DNA of 64,000 bases from Cellulophaga omnivescoria (GCF_001999725.1 NZ_MDDP01000050.1:62001-126000), one strand, 5' to 3'; positions 38,411 through 47,383 are shown, counted from the first letter of the stretch. Made by a program: numbers and translations. The notes: a model not told the origin generated them from the letters alone.

Positions 38411-38545
38411 TTATACAAATAACTGTACAATAGCACCGCCTAATTTGTAGCCTACGTGGTATACTGGCACTATTGCTATAATGCTACATATTAATAAGGC
38501 TTTAATTTGTTCTGCTTTTTTGATGATTGCTATTCTATTTTTCAT
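38411..38545 (-). CDS. 44-residue membrane protein (B), predicted LytTR target
   Basis: Starts at ATG 38543-38545 (MKNRIAIIKKAEQIKALL) and ends TAA 38411-38413. One transmembrane helix (about residues 16-30), then YHVGYKLGGAIVQLFV. Identical length to small protein A and a comparable GYxxG motif, so the two are probably distant paralogues. It has its own LytTR operator and -7 box in the same geometry. Confidence 0.78.
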   Translation of the reverse strand: MKNRIAIIKKAEQIKALLICSIIAIVPVYHVGYKLGGAIVQLFV

Positions 38546-38588
38546 AATACAAAAATTTAAGGTTATTATTAGTTGTTTAATTATGATG

Positions 38589-38596
38589 TAAAGGTA
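38589..38596 (-). promoter_or_regulatory. -7 box of small gene B
   Basis: Minus strand TACCTTTA matches seven of eight positions of TAnnTTTG. The leader is about 40 bases. Its distance to the LytTR operator (33 bases) is exactly that of small gene A. Confidence 0.65.
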
Positions 38597-38629
38597 TAGC
38601 AGCTTATCCCTAAAAAAATCCGTTTTATG

Positions 38630-38659
38630 ACAAACGGTAATTTAAGATTAGCGAACGGT
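38630..38659 (-). promoter_or_regulatory. LytTR operator B (direct repeat)
   Basis: Minus strand ACCGTTCGC (38659-38651) and ACCGTTTGT (38638-38630), start-to-start 21 bases. The second matches the LytTR consensus fully and the first at eight of nine positions. Confidence 0.8.
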
Positions 38660-38734
38660 AATTTTGAATAATTGAATTGAAATTGCTGTATTTACAGCAC
38701 ATAACTACCTAGTTTGCAACAAACAAACTAATAG

Positions 38735-39259
38735 TTATTTTACCTTAGGAGGGTATTTACTTAGCGCTTTTTCTACTATTTTTAATAGTTTTAGCTCTTT
38801 AGCATCGGGAGTTTGGTTTTCTTTATAACCACTTGTACTTACAGCTTGCCATACAAGCGCATCTCTTTGTACATCTATAAAATCAAAAGTAATTTGACGT
38901 TCTAATTGTGCACCTCCAATAGGTAAACCTACAGATAAGCCACCGCCAATATTGTTGCCACCACCACCTAAACCAACACCAACAGAGTTGTTTGGTGCTC
39001 CTTTATATATTTGTGCCGTAATATTAATATAAAGTTCTGGCTCTTCTGCCAACTTAAAACCTTTGGTGCGCATTACATCTTCTACTGCATTTAATAAACG
39101 TTTGGTGTCTAAATCATTTAAACCCGTGTTCATATCCATATAAAAACCATAAGTGGTGTATGCTGTAAAATCTAAATCCTTATCATAATCATAATTTACA
39201 CGTACAGCATTACAAGAAACTAGCAGTATAATTAACAGTAGAGATATATAATTTTTCAT
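38735..39259 (-). CDS. DUF4136 lipoprotein
   Basis: A 174-residue lipoprotein using the ATG at 39257-39259, which gives MKNYISLLLIILLVSC with lipid cysteine 16; the frame opens 23 codons earlier without a plausible signal. The DUF4136 pattern is clear: VNYDYDKDLDFTAYTTYGF, then LLNAVEDVMRTKGF, a glycine-rich segment GVGLGGGGNNIGGG, and DALVWQAVSTSGY. Outer-membrane or periplasmic; function unknown. Confidence 0.88.
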   Translation of the reverse strand: MKNYISLLLIILLVSCNAVRVNYDYDKDLDFTAYTTYGFYMDMNTGLNDLDTKRLLNAVEDVMRTKGFKLAEEPELYINITAQIYKGAPNNSVGVGLGGGGNNIGGGLSVGLPIGGAQLERQITFDFIDVQRDALVWQAVSTSGYKENQTPDAKELKLLKIVEKALSKYPPKVK

Positions 39260-39360
39260 TGGTATATTATTAATAGTCTTATTAATTATACGGTACAAAT
39301 AAGACGTATGGCCTTTTAAAGTTATCAAAAAGATTTAATAACACCCTAAAATATAACTTA

Positions 39361-40362
39361 TTAATTGTTTAGCTGTTGCCACAATTTATCTTTTAACTCT
39401 TGTAATCCTTGCTGTGCAACAGAAGAAATAAACATATAAGTAGCACCGTCTAAATCTTTGTCTAATTCTGCACTCATTTCAGCAATAAGCTCATCATCTA
39501 ACATATCACTTTTAGAAATTACAACAAAGCGCTCTTTATCTATTAGCTCTGGGTTGTACCTCTTAAGTTCATCTAACAGTATTCTATATTCCTTTCCAAT
39601 ATCTTTACTATCTGCCGGAATTAAAAATAACAATGTAGCATTACGTTCTATATGTCTTAAAAAATAATGACCAAGACCTTTACCTTCTGCGGCACCTTCA
39701 ATAATACCAGGAATATCTGCCATTACAAAACTCTGAAAGTCTCTGTATTTTACAATTCCTAAGTTAGGTTTTAGCGTGGTAAATTCATAATCTGCAATTT
39801 TTGGTTTTGCAGAGGTTAGCACAGATAGCAATGTAGACTTACCTGCATTAGGAAAACCAACTAAACCTACATCTGCCAAAACTTTTAGCTCTAAGGTAAT
39901 TTGCATTTCTTCGCCAGGTAAACCAGGTTGTGCGTACCTTGGTGTTTGGTTGGTACTGCTTTTAAAGTGCCAGTTACCACGGCCTCCTAAACCACCTTTT
40001 AGTAGTATAACCTCTTCTCCGTGTTCTGTAACCTCTAGTACAATTTCGTTAGTTTCTGTATCTCTAACAACTGTACCTAGTGGCACATCCATAAACACAT
40101 CTTCACCATCTGCACCAGTACTACGGCCTTTACTACCGTGTTCCCCGTGCCCAGCTTTAAAATGCCTTTGTACCTTATAATTTAATAAGGTCCATAAGTT
40201 TTTATTGCCACGTAAAATAATATGACCGCCACGGCCACCATCACCACCATCTGGACCTCCTTTGGTAATATACTTTTCTCTATGCAAATGCACAGAGCCT
40301 TTACCTCCGTTACCAGAAGAAACCGTCATCTTTACATAGTCTACAAAATTACCTTCGGTCAT
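39361..40362 (-). CDS. obg: Obg-family GTPase
   Basis: Essential GTPase in late 50S ribosome assembly and stress signalling, 333 residues. Glycine-rich OBG fold (residues 1-160: [27 protein letters not shown]), then G1 [10 protein letters not shown]3 [17 protein letters not shown]4 ISKSD. The C-terminal extension of some Obg proteins is absent, as is normal in Bacteroidota. Forty-one bases after the hpt-adk fusion, same strand. Confidence 0.95.
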   Translation of the reverse strand: MTEGNFVDYVKMTVSSGNGGKGSVHLHREKYITKGGPDGGDGGRGGHIILRGNKNLWTLLNYKVQRHFKAGHGEHGSKGRSTGADGEDVFMDVPLGTVVRDTETNEIVLEVTEHGEEVILLKGGLGGRGNWHFKSSTNQTPRYAQPGLPGEEMQITLELKVLADVGLVGFPNAGKSTLLSVLTSAKPKIADYEFTTLKPNLGIVKYRDFQSFVMADIPGIIEGAAEGKGLGHYFLRHIERNATLLFLIPADSKDIGKEYRILLDELKRYNPELIDKERFVVISKSDMLDDELIAEMSAELDKDLDGATYMFISSVAQQGLQELKDKLWQQLNN

Positions 40363-40403
40363 TGTTTTAGGTTATGGAATTAATATTATCTGTGTTTTTA
40401 GGT

Positions 40404-41510
40404 TTATAAAGTATCTATTACTTTACTTAACCTAGCTGTAATTTCTTTTATTTCTCCTATACCATTTACGGTATGAAACTTACCTTGCTTATCATAATAA
40501 GCCTGTAATGGGGCTGTTTTTTGGTTGTATTCTTCAAACCTGTTACGAATTTTGCTTTCGTCTTGGTCATCCGTTCTTCCACTTACTTTACCACGTTCTA
40601 ATAAACGCTGTATTAAAACTTCATCATTAGCATCTAAAGCAATTGTAGCATCTATCTTCATATCTTTAGTAGATAAAAAGTTGTCTAATGCTTCAGCCTG
40701 TGCAGTTGTTCTAGGAAAACCATCAAAAATAAATCCGTTTGCTTCAGGATTTTTTTCTACTTCTTCCTTTAACATATTAATAGTTACCTCATCTGGTACC
40801 AACTCACCCTTATCTATAAAAGACTTAGCTAACGTACCCAATTCTGTACCATTTTTTATATTGTAACGAAAAACATCTCCGGTAGATATATGTTTTAAAT
40901 TGTACTGTTCTTTTAAAAAATTTGCCTGTGTGCCCTTGCCAGCTCCCGGTTTCCCGAATAGTACAAGATTTATCATATTATTTTGATTTAGTTGATACAC
41001 TTCTCTTAGGTTTCTACCAAGCTCATTATAATCTAGCCCGTAACCTACAATAAATTTATTTGGTATTTCTATACCTACATAGTCTATGTTATACTCTCCA
41101 GAATATACAGATGGTTTATAAAATAATGTTGCAATTTTAAACTCCTTAACATTACTATTGCTAAACATATGTACTAGCTGTTTTACAGTACGTCCTGTAT
41201 CTATAACATCTTCTAGTATTATTACGCTTCTGCCTTCTATAGTGTCAGACACGTCTATAAGTGTTTCTACAATACCAGTAGAAGATAAGCCACTGTAAGA
41301 ACTTAATCTAACAAAAGAAACTTCACAATTGTGTTGGTACTCTTTTAATAAATCTGCTACAAACATAAAAGAACCATTAAGTACACCAATAAATACTGGA
41401 GTCTCGTTTTTATAATCATTGGCAATCTGACCTGCAATTTTTTTTACTGCAGCTAATATTTCTTGCTCTGTTAAATAAGGTCTAAAATATTTGTCGTGTA
41501 GCTTAATCAA
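40404..41510 (-). CDS. Fused hypoxanthine phosphoribosyltransferase-adenylate kinase
   Basis: A 368-residue two-enzyme fusion for purine salvage. Residues 1-175: phosphoribosyltransferase with the PRPP loop VIILEDVIDTGRT (96-108) and GYGLDYNELGRNL. Residues 179-368: adenylate kinase with P-loop GKPGAGKGT (186-194), HISTGDVFR, FDGFPRTTAQ, and short LID GRTDDQDESKIRNRF without zinc cysteines. The only start in frame at the N-terminus is TTG (41508-41510). An in-frame ATG at residue 179 (40974-40976) is exactly where a free-standing adk would start, so a second shorter product is possible. Confidence 0.93.
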   Translation of the reverse strand: MIKLHDKYFRPYLTEQEILAAVKKIAGQIANDYKNETPVFIGVLNGSFMFVADLLKEYQHNCEVSFVRLSSYSGLSSTGIVETLIDVSDTIEGRSVIILEDVIDTGRTVKQLVHMFSNSNVKEFKIATLFYKPSVYSGEYNIDYVGIEIPNKFIVGYGLDYNELGRNLREVYQLNQNNMINLVLFGKPGAGKGTQANFLKEQYNLKHISTGDVFRYNIKNGTELGTLAKSFIDKGELVPDEVTINMLKEEVEKNPEANGFIFDGFPRTTAQAEALDNFLSTKDMKIDATIALDANDEVLIQRLLERGKVSGRTDDQDESKIRNRFEEYNQKTAPLQAYYDKQGKFHTVNGIGEIKEITARLSKVIDTL

Positions 41511-41534
41511 TTGAATGTTCTTTTAGTAAAAGCG

Positions 41535-41542
41535 CAAATATA
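41535..41542 (-). promoter_or_regulatory. -7 box of hpt-adk
   Basis: Minus strand TATATTTG matches TAnnTTTG, 24 bases before the TTG start. Confidence 0.5.
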
Positions 41543-41595
41543 CCATTTTGATTTCTCTTTTTAGGATATACAAGAGCAGTTTTAAGATTTAAGTG

Positions 41596-41603
41596 TATTT
41601 TTG
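41596..41603 (+). promoter_or_regulatory. -7 box of purK-purE
   Basis: TATTTTTG matches TAnnTTTG, 34 bases before the purK ATG. The hpt-adk promoter is 54 bases away on the other strand, so the two purine units share a control region. Confidence 0.5.
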
Positions 41604-41637
41604 TTACCAAGTTAACAATACTGCTAAAATTACAAAA

Positions 41638-42792
41638 ATGAACTTTTTTTCTTCAGATTTTAAACTTGGCATCTTAGGTGGTGGCCAATTAGGAAAAATG
41701 ATGCTTTATGAAACCCGTAAACTAGACATATTTACTAAGGTTTTAGAGGCCTCAGAAGATGCACCGACTAGCATTGCCTGCAACCAATTTGTGAAAGGTG
41801 ATATTTTAGATTTTGATACTGTTTACAATTTTGGAAAAACTGTAGATGTACTTACCATTGAAATAGAAAATGTAAATTTATCTGCGCTTGAAAAATTAGA
41901 AGACGAAGGCAAAAAAGTTTACCCACCGACTAGTGCTCTGCGCGTTATACACAACAAGGCTACCCAAAAGTTGTTTTATGTAGACAATGCAATACCTACT
42001 GCAGATTTTACCAGGTTTGCTTATACAAGTGAAATTAAGGATAGTGTAGAAAATGGAGGTTTAGCTTTTCCGTTTGTTTGGAAATGTGCACAATTTGGGT
42101 ACGATGGTCAAGGTGTAAAAGTTGTTCGTAATTTTTCTGATTTAGAAGGGTTGCCAAATGTAGAGTGTATTGCTGAAGAAATGGTACCGTTTAAAAATGA
42201 ACTTGCGGTAATTGTTGCACGTAGTAGTAACGGTGAAGTTAAAACATACCCTGTGGTAGAAATGGAATTTCATCCAGAAGCTAACCAAGTAGAGTATGTT
42301 ATTTGTCCTGCTAGGATACCAGATGACGTTTCAGAAAAAGCACAAAAAGTGGCTTTACAAGTAGCAGATAAAATAAAACACGTTGGTTTATTAGCTGTAG
42401 AAATGTTTCAGACTAATGAAGATGAAATATTAGTAAACGAGGTTGCACCTAGGCCACACAATAGCGGACATTATAGTATTGAAGCAAGCTACACCAACCA
42501 GTTTGAGCAACACATACGTGCTATTCTTGGTTTGCCTTTAGGTAACACAAAAAGTAAAGTTGCTGGTATTATGGTAAACCTAGTTGGTGCAGAAGGGTAC
42601 ACTGGCAATGTTGTGTACCAAAATATGGAAGACATTTTAAAATTAGAAGGTGTTACACCACATATTTACGGTAAAAAACAAACAAGACCTTTTCGTAAAA
42701 TGGGACACGTAACTATTGTAAATAAAGATATAGATAAGGCTCGGGAAATAGCAGAGCAAGTAAAAAATACAATTAAAGTAATAAGCGAATAA
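41638..42792 (+). CDS. purK: N5-carboxyaminoimidazole ribonucleotide synthase
   Basis: ATP-grasp enzyme of de novo purine synthesis that carboxylates AIR. It has 384 residues from the ATG at 41638; the frame reaches back to a TTG but the homologous start is MNFFSSDFKLGILGGGQLGKMM. Signatures: FKLGILGGGQLG, FPFVWKCAQFGYDGQGV, EVAPRPHNSGHYSIEA. Followed after 3 bases by purE. Confidence 0.95.
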   Translation: MNFFSSDFKLGILGGGQLGKMMLYETRKLDIFTKVLEASEDAPTSIACNQFVKGDILDFDTVYNFGKTVDVLTIEIENVNLSALEKLEDEGKKVYPPTSALRVIHNKATQKLFYVDNAIPTADFTRFAYTSEIKDSVENGGLAFPFVWKCAQFGYDGQGVKVVRNFSDLEGLPNVECIAEEMVPFKNELAVIVARSSNGEVKTYPVVEMEFHPEANQVEYVICPARIPDDVSEKAQKVALQVADKIKHVGLLAVEMFQTNEDEILVNEVAPRPHNSGHYSIEASYTNQFEQHIRAILGLPLGNTKSKVAGIMVNLVGAEGYTGNVVYQNMEDILKLEGVTPHIYGKKQTRPFRKMGHVTIVNKDIDKAREIAEQVKNTIKVISE

Positions 42793-42795
42793 ATT

Positions 42796-43287
42796 ATGAG
42801 CAAAGTAGCCGTAGTAATGGGAAGCACAAGTGACCTTCCTGTAATGCAAGACGCAATAGATATTTTAAAAGGATTTGATATTGAGGTGGATGTAGATATT
42901 GTTTCTGCACACCGTACACCAGAAAAATTATTCGACTTTAGTAAAAATGCACACACAAACGGTTATGCAGTAATTATTGCAGGTGCAGGTGGTGCAGCTC
43001 ACCTACCTGGTATGGTTGCATCTATGTCTCCTTTACCTGTAATTGGTGTTCCTGTAAAAAGCAGTAACTCTATAGATGGTTGGGATTCTGTTTTATCTAT
43101 ATTACAAATGCCTGGTGGTGTACCTGTTGCAACAGTAGCTTTAAATGGCGCAAAAAACGCTGGTATATTGGCTGCACAAATTATTGGTGCATCTGACAAA
43201 TGTGTATTGGATAAAATAATTTTTTACAAAGAAGGATTAAAACAAAAAGTTATTGAAGGAGCTGAAAAAGTTAAAAGTATAAAGTAA
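42796..43287 (+). CDS. purE: N5-carboxyaminoimidazole ribonucleotide mutase
   Basis: Class I PurE, 163 residues, converting N5-CAIR to CAIR. Motifs: VVMGSTSDLPVM, VSAHRTPEKL, IIAGAGGAAHLPGM and PVKSSNSIDGWDSVLSI. Cotranscribed with purK. Complete. Confidence 0.95.
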   Translation: MSKVAVVMGSTSDLPVMQDAIDILKGFDIEVDVDIVSAHRTPEKLFDFSKNAHTNGYAVIIAGAGGAAHLPGMVASMSPLPVIGVPVKSSNSIDGWDSVLSILQMPGGVPVATVALNGAKNAGILAAQIIGASDKCVLDKIIFYKEGLKQKVIEGAEKVKSIK

Positions 43288-43345
43288 CAATTACAGTATA
43301 CCTTTTTAAAACTTCTCATTATTCTAATAAGTAAAATATTAATAA

Positions 43346-45361
43346 ATGAATCCATTATTATCCACTTTTGATACTGCACCGTTTTCCAAAATTAAAAATG
43401 AGCATTTTATGCCTGCTTTTACAAAAGCTATGGCAGATGCAAGAGCAGAAATAGATGCTATAACAAATAACACCAACACTCCTACATTTAAAAATACTAT
43501 TGAAGCTCTAGATTTTGCTGGTGAGCAATTAGACCGTATCTCAAGCGTATTTTTTAATTTAAATTCAGCAGAAACTAATGAAGAAATTCAGAAAATAGCA
43601 CAAGAAGTTTCTCCTTTATTGTCTGAGTTTGGTAACGATATTACTTTAAACGAGGCTTTATTTAAAAGAGTGAAAACCGTTTATAAGCAAAAAAATAGTT
43701 TAGACCTAACTGTAGAACAACAAACGTTGTTAGATAAAAGATACAAAGGCTTTAGCAGAAACGGTGCAAACTTGGCTGATGATAAAAAAACAAGACTTAG
43801 AGAAATAGATGCAGAATTGTCTAAACTTAAACTAAAGTTTGGAGAAAATGTATTGGCAGAAACCAATAAATTTAAAATGCATTTAACTAATGAAGAAGAT
43901 TTAGATGGTTTGCCAGAAGGTGAAAAAGAAGCTGCTGCGCAACTAGCCAAATCTAAAGACTTAGATGGTTGGTTAATAACATTAGATTATCCTAGCTATA
44001 TACCTTTTATGAAGTATGCCAAAAACAGAGAACTTCGTAAAAAATTATCATTAGCCTTTGGCAGTAAAGCGTTTAAAGGTGATGAGTTAGACAACCAAGA
44101 AAATGTACTAAAAATAGCAAAATTACGCCACGAACGTGCCAATTTACTTGGGTATGCAACACACGCAAATTTTGTATTAGAAGAACGTATGGCAGAAACG
44201 CCAGAAAAAGTACATTCTTTTTTAAATGAATTATTAGTAAAAGCAAAGCCAGCTGCTGAACGCGAGTTTAAACAACTAGAAGATTTTGCCAAAGAGTTAG
44301 ATGGCATAGACCAATTGCAAAAATGGGATGGCGCCTATTACTCAGAAAAACTAAAACAAAAGTTGTTTAGTTTAGATGATGAGATACTAAAACCATACTT
44401 TAAACTAGAAAATGTAATTGCTGGAGTATTTAAAATAGCCGAAAAGTTATTTGGCTTACAATTTAAAGAAGTTACCAATGTAGATAAGTACCATAAAGAT
44501 GTAAAAATATATGAGGTGTATGACGCAGATAATACTTTTGTGTCTTTATTTTACGCAGATTTTCACCCAAGAGCAGGCAAACGTGGTGGTGCTTGGATGA
44601 CATCGTACAAACCACAATATATAAAAGACGGTGTAAATGTACGCCCGCATATATCTAACGTATGTAATTTTACAAAACCTACAGACACTAAACCATCGTT
44701 ATTAACTTTTAACGAGGTTACTACATTGTTTCATGAATTTGGTCACGGTTTACACGGTATGCTTGCAAATACTACTTACCCAAGTTTATCTGGTACATCT
44801 GTGTATTGGGATTTTGTAGAGTTACCAAGTCAGGTTTTAGAAAACTGGTGTTATGAAAAAGAAGCTCTAGAACTTTTTGCTACTCATTACCAAACAGGAG
44901 AAGTAATACCAATGGAATTGGTACAAAAGATAAAAGAATCTGCTACTTTTCAAGAAGGTATGCAAACATTACGCCAATTAAGTTTTGGCTTGTTAGATAT
45001 GTCTTGGCACGGTGTAGATCCAACAAACTTTACAAATGTAAAAGCACAAGAAGAGAAAGCTTTTACAGGTACAGATTTATACCCTAGCACAGCAGAAACG
45101 TGTATGAGCACTGCTTTTTCTCATATTTTCCAAGGAGGATATTCTTCTGGATACTACAGTTATAAATGGGCAGAAGTTTTAGATGCAGATGCATTTGCTT
45201 ACTTTAAAGAAGAAGGAATTTTTAATAAAGATGTTGCTACTAAATTTAAAGACAATGTACTGTCTAAAGGTGGTACAGAAAACCCTATGGTATTATACAA
45301 ACGCTTTAGAGGTGCAGAACCAAAGGTTGAAGCTTTATTAGAAAGAGCAGGACTGTTATAG
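43346..45361 (+). CDS. M3-family zinc metallopeptidase (oligopeptidase A/Dcp type)
   Basis: A 671-residue cytosolic peptidase, thimet-oligopeptidase fold. The zinc motif HEFGHGLHGM begins at H463 and the second ligand region is WDFVELPSQVLENW. No signal peptide, so it probably degrades intracellular peptides. Fifty-eight bases after purE on the same strand, ending at a terminator, so it may be read from the purKE promoter. Confidence 0.92.
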   Translation: MNPLLSTFDTAPFSKIKNEHFMPAFTKAMADARAEIDAITNNTNTPTFKNTIEALDFAGEQLDRISSVFFNLNSAETNEEIQKIAQEVSPLLSEFGNDITLNEALFKRVKTVYKQKNSLDLTVEQQTLLDKRYKGFSRNGANLADDKKTRLREIDAELSKLKLKFGENVLAETNKFKMHLTNEEDLDGLPEGEKEAAAQLAKSKDLDGWLITLDYPSYIPFMKYAKNRELRKKLSLAFGSKAFKGDELDNQENVLKIAKLRHERANLLGYATHANFVLEERMAETPEKVHSFLNELLVKAKPAAEREFKQLEDFAKELDGIDQLQKWDGAYYSEKLKQKLFSLDDEILKPYFKLENVIAGVFKIAEKLFGLQFKEVTNVDKYHKDVKIYEVYDADNTFVSLFYADFHPRAGKRGGAWMTSYKPQYIKDGVNVRPHISNVCNFTKPTDTKPSLLTFNEVTTLFHEFGHGLHGMLANTTYPSLSGTSVYWDFVELPSQVLENWCYEKEALELFATHYQTGEVIPMELVQKIKESATFQEGMQTLRQLSFGLLDMSWHGVDPTNFTNVKAQEEKAFTGTDLYPSTAETCMSTAFSHIFQGGYSSGYYSYKWAEVLDADAFAYFKEEGIFNKDVATKFKDNVLSKGGTENPMVLYKRFRGAEPKVEALLERAGLL

Positions 45362-45382
45362 TCCTAATTATTTATAAAGCAC

Positions 45383-45420
45383 AAAGCAGGATAATAGTTA
45401 TTAATTATCCTGCTTTTTTA
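45383..45420 (+). terminator. Rho-independent terminator after the M3 peptidase
   Basis: AAAGCAGGATAAT and ATTATCCTGCTTT flank an eight-base loop and end in a T run; the left A run is weak, so it works mainly for the plus strand. Confidence 0.9.
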
Positions 45421-45442
45421 TTTTTGCAATAGTAATAACTGC

Positions 45443-46024
45443 TTATTCTTCTTCATCTAAATCTACGTCTGCACTAACAAGTGCTAACGCTTCATCTTCT
45501 AAAATTTCTTTAGCCTCTTCTGTTTCTTCTACTTCAGGAACAGAATCTTTTATTTCGTTAAATTTATGAATACGATCTAGTTCTCCTTCTTCACCAGAAA
45601 AATAAGGAAAAACATCCATTATTGGAGACTCTGTAATAGATGGTATAGTATATTCTCCCATAGTATCTTTCATTACAGCAACCGTATTATCATAGGCTTC
45701 TTTTACATCATTAGCTTGCACTAATAAATACATATTGGTTTTACGCTCTTTACCACTTTCTTCATCAAAAGCAATTAAAGAAACTTTACTTTTAAACCAA
45801 CGATCTGTATTTTCAAAAGGATGAATTTCTGCAAAATTAGCAACCTTAATGTTTGTAATTTTAAACTCGTCACTAATGTAAGCTTTCATTTCCTCATTAA
45901 TTCTAGTTTCTGCCTCTGTATAAGAAATTGCATCTACCAAATAAGGTTCTGTTGTTACTTTTTGAGCTCCTGTGTCGCTCATTTTTCTATATTTTACTTT
46001 GCATTCGTACCAAGTTGCGCTCAT
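45443..46024 (-). CDS. DUF4494 domain protein
   Basis: A 193-residue cytosolic protein from the ATG at 46022-46024 (MSATWYECKVKYRKM); the longer frame adds 26 non-homologous residues. DUF4494 signature regions: WYECKVKYRK, VDAISYTEAETRI, HPFENTDRWFKSKVSLIAFDE and TNMYLLVQANDVKEA. The C-terminal 50 residues are very acidic. Function unknown. Confidence 0.88.
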   Translation of the reverse strand: MSATWYECKVKYRKMSDTGAQKVTTEPYLVDAISYTEAETRINEEMKAYISDEFKITNIKVANFAEIHPFENTDRWFKSKVSLIAFDEESGKERKTNMYLLVQANDVKEAYDNTVAVMKDTMGEYTIPSITESPIMDVFPYFSGEEGELDRIHKFNEIKDSVPEVEETEEAKEILEDEALALVSADVDLDEEE

Positions 46025-46047
46025 AATTTTTCTGTTTTTTGGGAAGC

Positions 46048-46055
46048 CAAATATA
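46048..46055 (-). promoter_or_regulatory. -7 box of DUF4494 gene
   Basis: Minus strand TATATTTG matches TAnnTTTG, about 24 bases before the ATG. Confidence 0.5.
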
Positions 46056-46188
46056 ACCGTTACAAAAAAAAATAGATTGTAAATGCGCAAATAGATATTC
46101 ACAATTTAAATATAAAAAACGTAGTGTTCTTATAACAAGACAGTTGAACACTAAACTTTTAAAATAGTTTTTGTGTTATTGCTAAACT

Positions 46189-46204
46189 TGACTTAAATAA
46201 GTCA
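46189..46204. promoter_or_regulatory. Palindrome upstream of the flavin monooxygenase
   Basis: TGACTTA-AA-TAAGTCA, a perfect 7-bp inverted repeat 42 bases before the -7 box at 46246. It is nested in a wider GTGTTAT ... ATAACAC pair, and a third GTGTTAT lies at 46224-46230. Looks like an operator; the regulator is not identified. Confidence 0.45.
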
Positions 46205-46245
46205 TAACACATCTTAAAATAGCCGTGTTATTTATTGCTTAATTG

Positions 46246-46253
46246 TACTTTTG
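46246..46253 (+). promoter_or_regulatory. -7 box of flavin monooxygenase gene
   Basis: TACTTTTG matches TAnnTTTG. The leader to the ATG at 46367 is over 100 bases and contains a CTGTTA/TAACAG inverted repeat. Confidence 0.5.
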
Positions 46254-46366
46254 TAGTTCATAATTTACACTCAACTATATACGTGTAATTAATAGGTCTT
46301 TAGTACGACAAAATAAAGTCCAAAAAACTGTTACTTTCTTAAAATAACAGCAACAAAAAGAAAAAA

Positions 46367-47383
46367 ATGTCATCAAAAAAAATAGCATATTCGGTTTTAG
46401 AACTCGCCATTGTATCTAAAGGCAGTTCTTTACAAACCACGTTTAAAAATAGTGTAGATCTTGCGCAAAAAGCCGAAGCCTTTGGCTACAAGCGTTTTTG
46501 GCTTGCAGAGCATCATAACTCTATAACTATTGGTAGTTCTGCTACTGCAGTTTTAATTGGTAATGTTGCAGAAAACACAAAAACAATACGTGTAGGCTCT
46601 GGTGGTATTATGTTACCAAACCACTCACCTTTAATTGTTGCAGAACAGTTTGGTACACTTGGCACACTGTACCAAAACCGTATAGATTTAGGTTTGGGGA
46701 GAGCTCCTGGAACAGACCCAGAAACGGCACACGCCATAAGAGCAAACCATACACAAGCAGCACACTCTTTCCCTGAAGAAGTAGCACAAATACAACAATA
46801 TTTTTCTGCAGATAACAAAAAATCTAAAGTTAGAGCTACTGTTGCCGAAGGTGTTCATGTACCTTTATATATTTTAGGCTCTAGTACAGATAGCGCACAT
46901 TTGTCATCTAGAAAAGGATTGCCTTATGCTTTTGCCAGCCATTTTGCTACTGCTAAGTTGCACGATGCTTTAAAAATTTATAATGAAGAATTTGTACCAT
47001 CTAGTTCTTTAGATAAACCATACACTATGGCTGGTGTAAATGTTATTGTTGCAGATACCGATGAAGAAGCAGAAAATATATCTACATCTTTGCTTAAAAT
47101 TATTGTTGGTTTACTTACCAACCAAAGAGATTTTATGCTACCTCCTGTAAAAATGACTGATGATTTACGACAAATGTTTAAACACCCTGCTGTAGACCAA
47201 ATGTTAAAGTATTCTTTTATAGGAAGCAAAGCAACTGTAAAAAAACAGATTAAAGAATTTTTAGAACAAACACAGGTTAATGAGCTTATTGCTGTAACAA
47301 ACATTTATGACCATACAGATCGTGTAAAATCATACAAATTATTTGCAGAAATAATGAATGAAATAAATTTAGAGAAAGAATAA
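46367..47383 (+). CDS. LLM-class flavin-dependent oxidoreductase
   Basis: Luciferase-like monooxygenase of 338 residues (bacterial luciferase fold, FMN or F420 type). Features: YSVLELAIVSKGSS, FWLAEHHNSITIGSSATAV, RVGSGGIMLPNHSPLIVAEQFGTL, and LGLGRAPGTDPET. Closest by eye to the YhbW/MsnO8 group. Transcribed alone between two terminators or gaps; substrate unknown. Confidence 0.9.
   Translation: MSSKKIAYSVLELAIVSKGSSLQTTFKNSVDLAQKAEAFGYKRFWLAEHHNSITIGSSATAVLIGNVAENTKTIRVGSGGIMLPNHSPLIVAEQFGTLGTLYQNRIDLGLGRAPGTDPETAHAIRANHTQAAHSFPEEVAQIQQYFSADNKKSKVRATVAEGVHVPLYILGSSTDSAHLSSRKGLPYAFASHFATAKLHDALKIYNEEFVPSSSLDKPYTMAGVNVIVADTDEEAENISTSLLKIIVGLLTNQRDFMLPPVKMTDDLRQMFKHPAVDQMLKYSFIGSKATVKKQIKEFLEQTQVNELIAVTNIYDHTDRVKSYKLFAEIMNEINLEKE

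Noticed and set aside
38604-38640. CCGTTT ... AAACGG inverted repeat as an additional regulator site
   Set aside because: It overlaps the LytTR direct repeat and one arm simply is that repeat; an opposite-oriented half site alone is not evidence.
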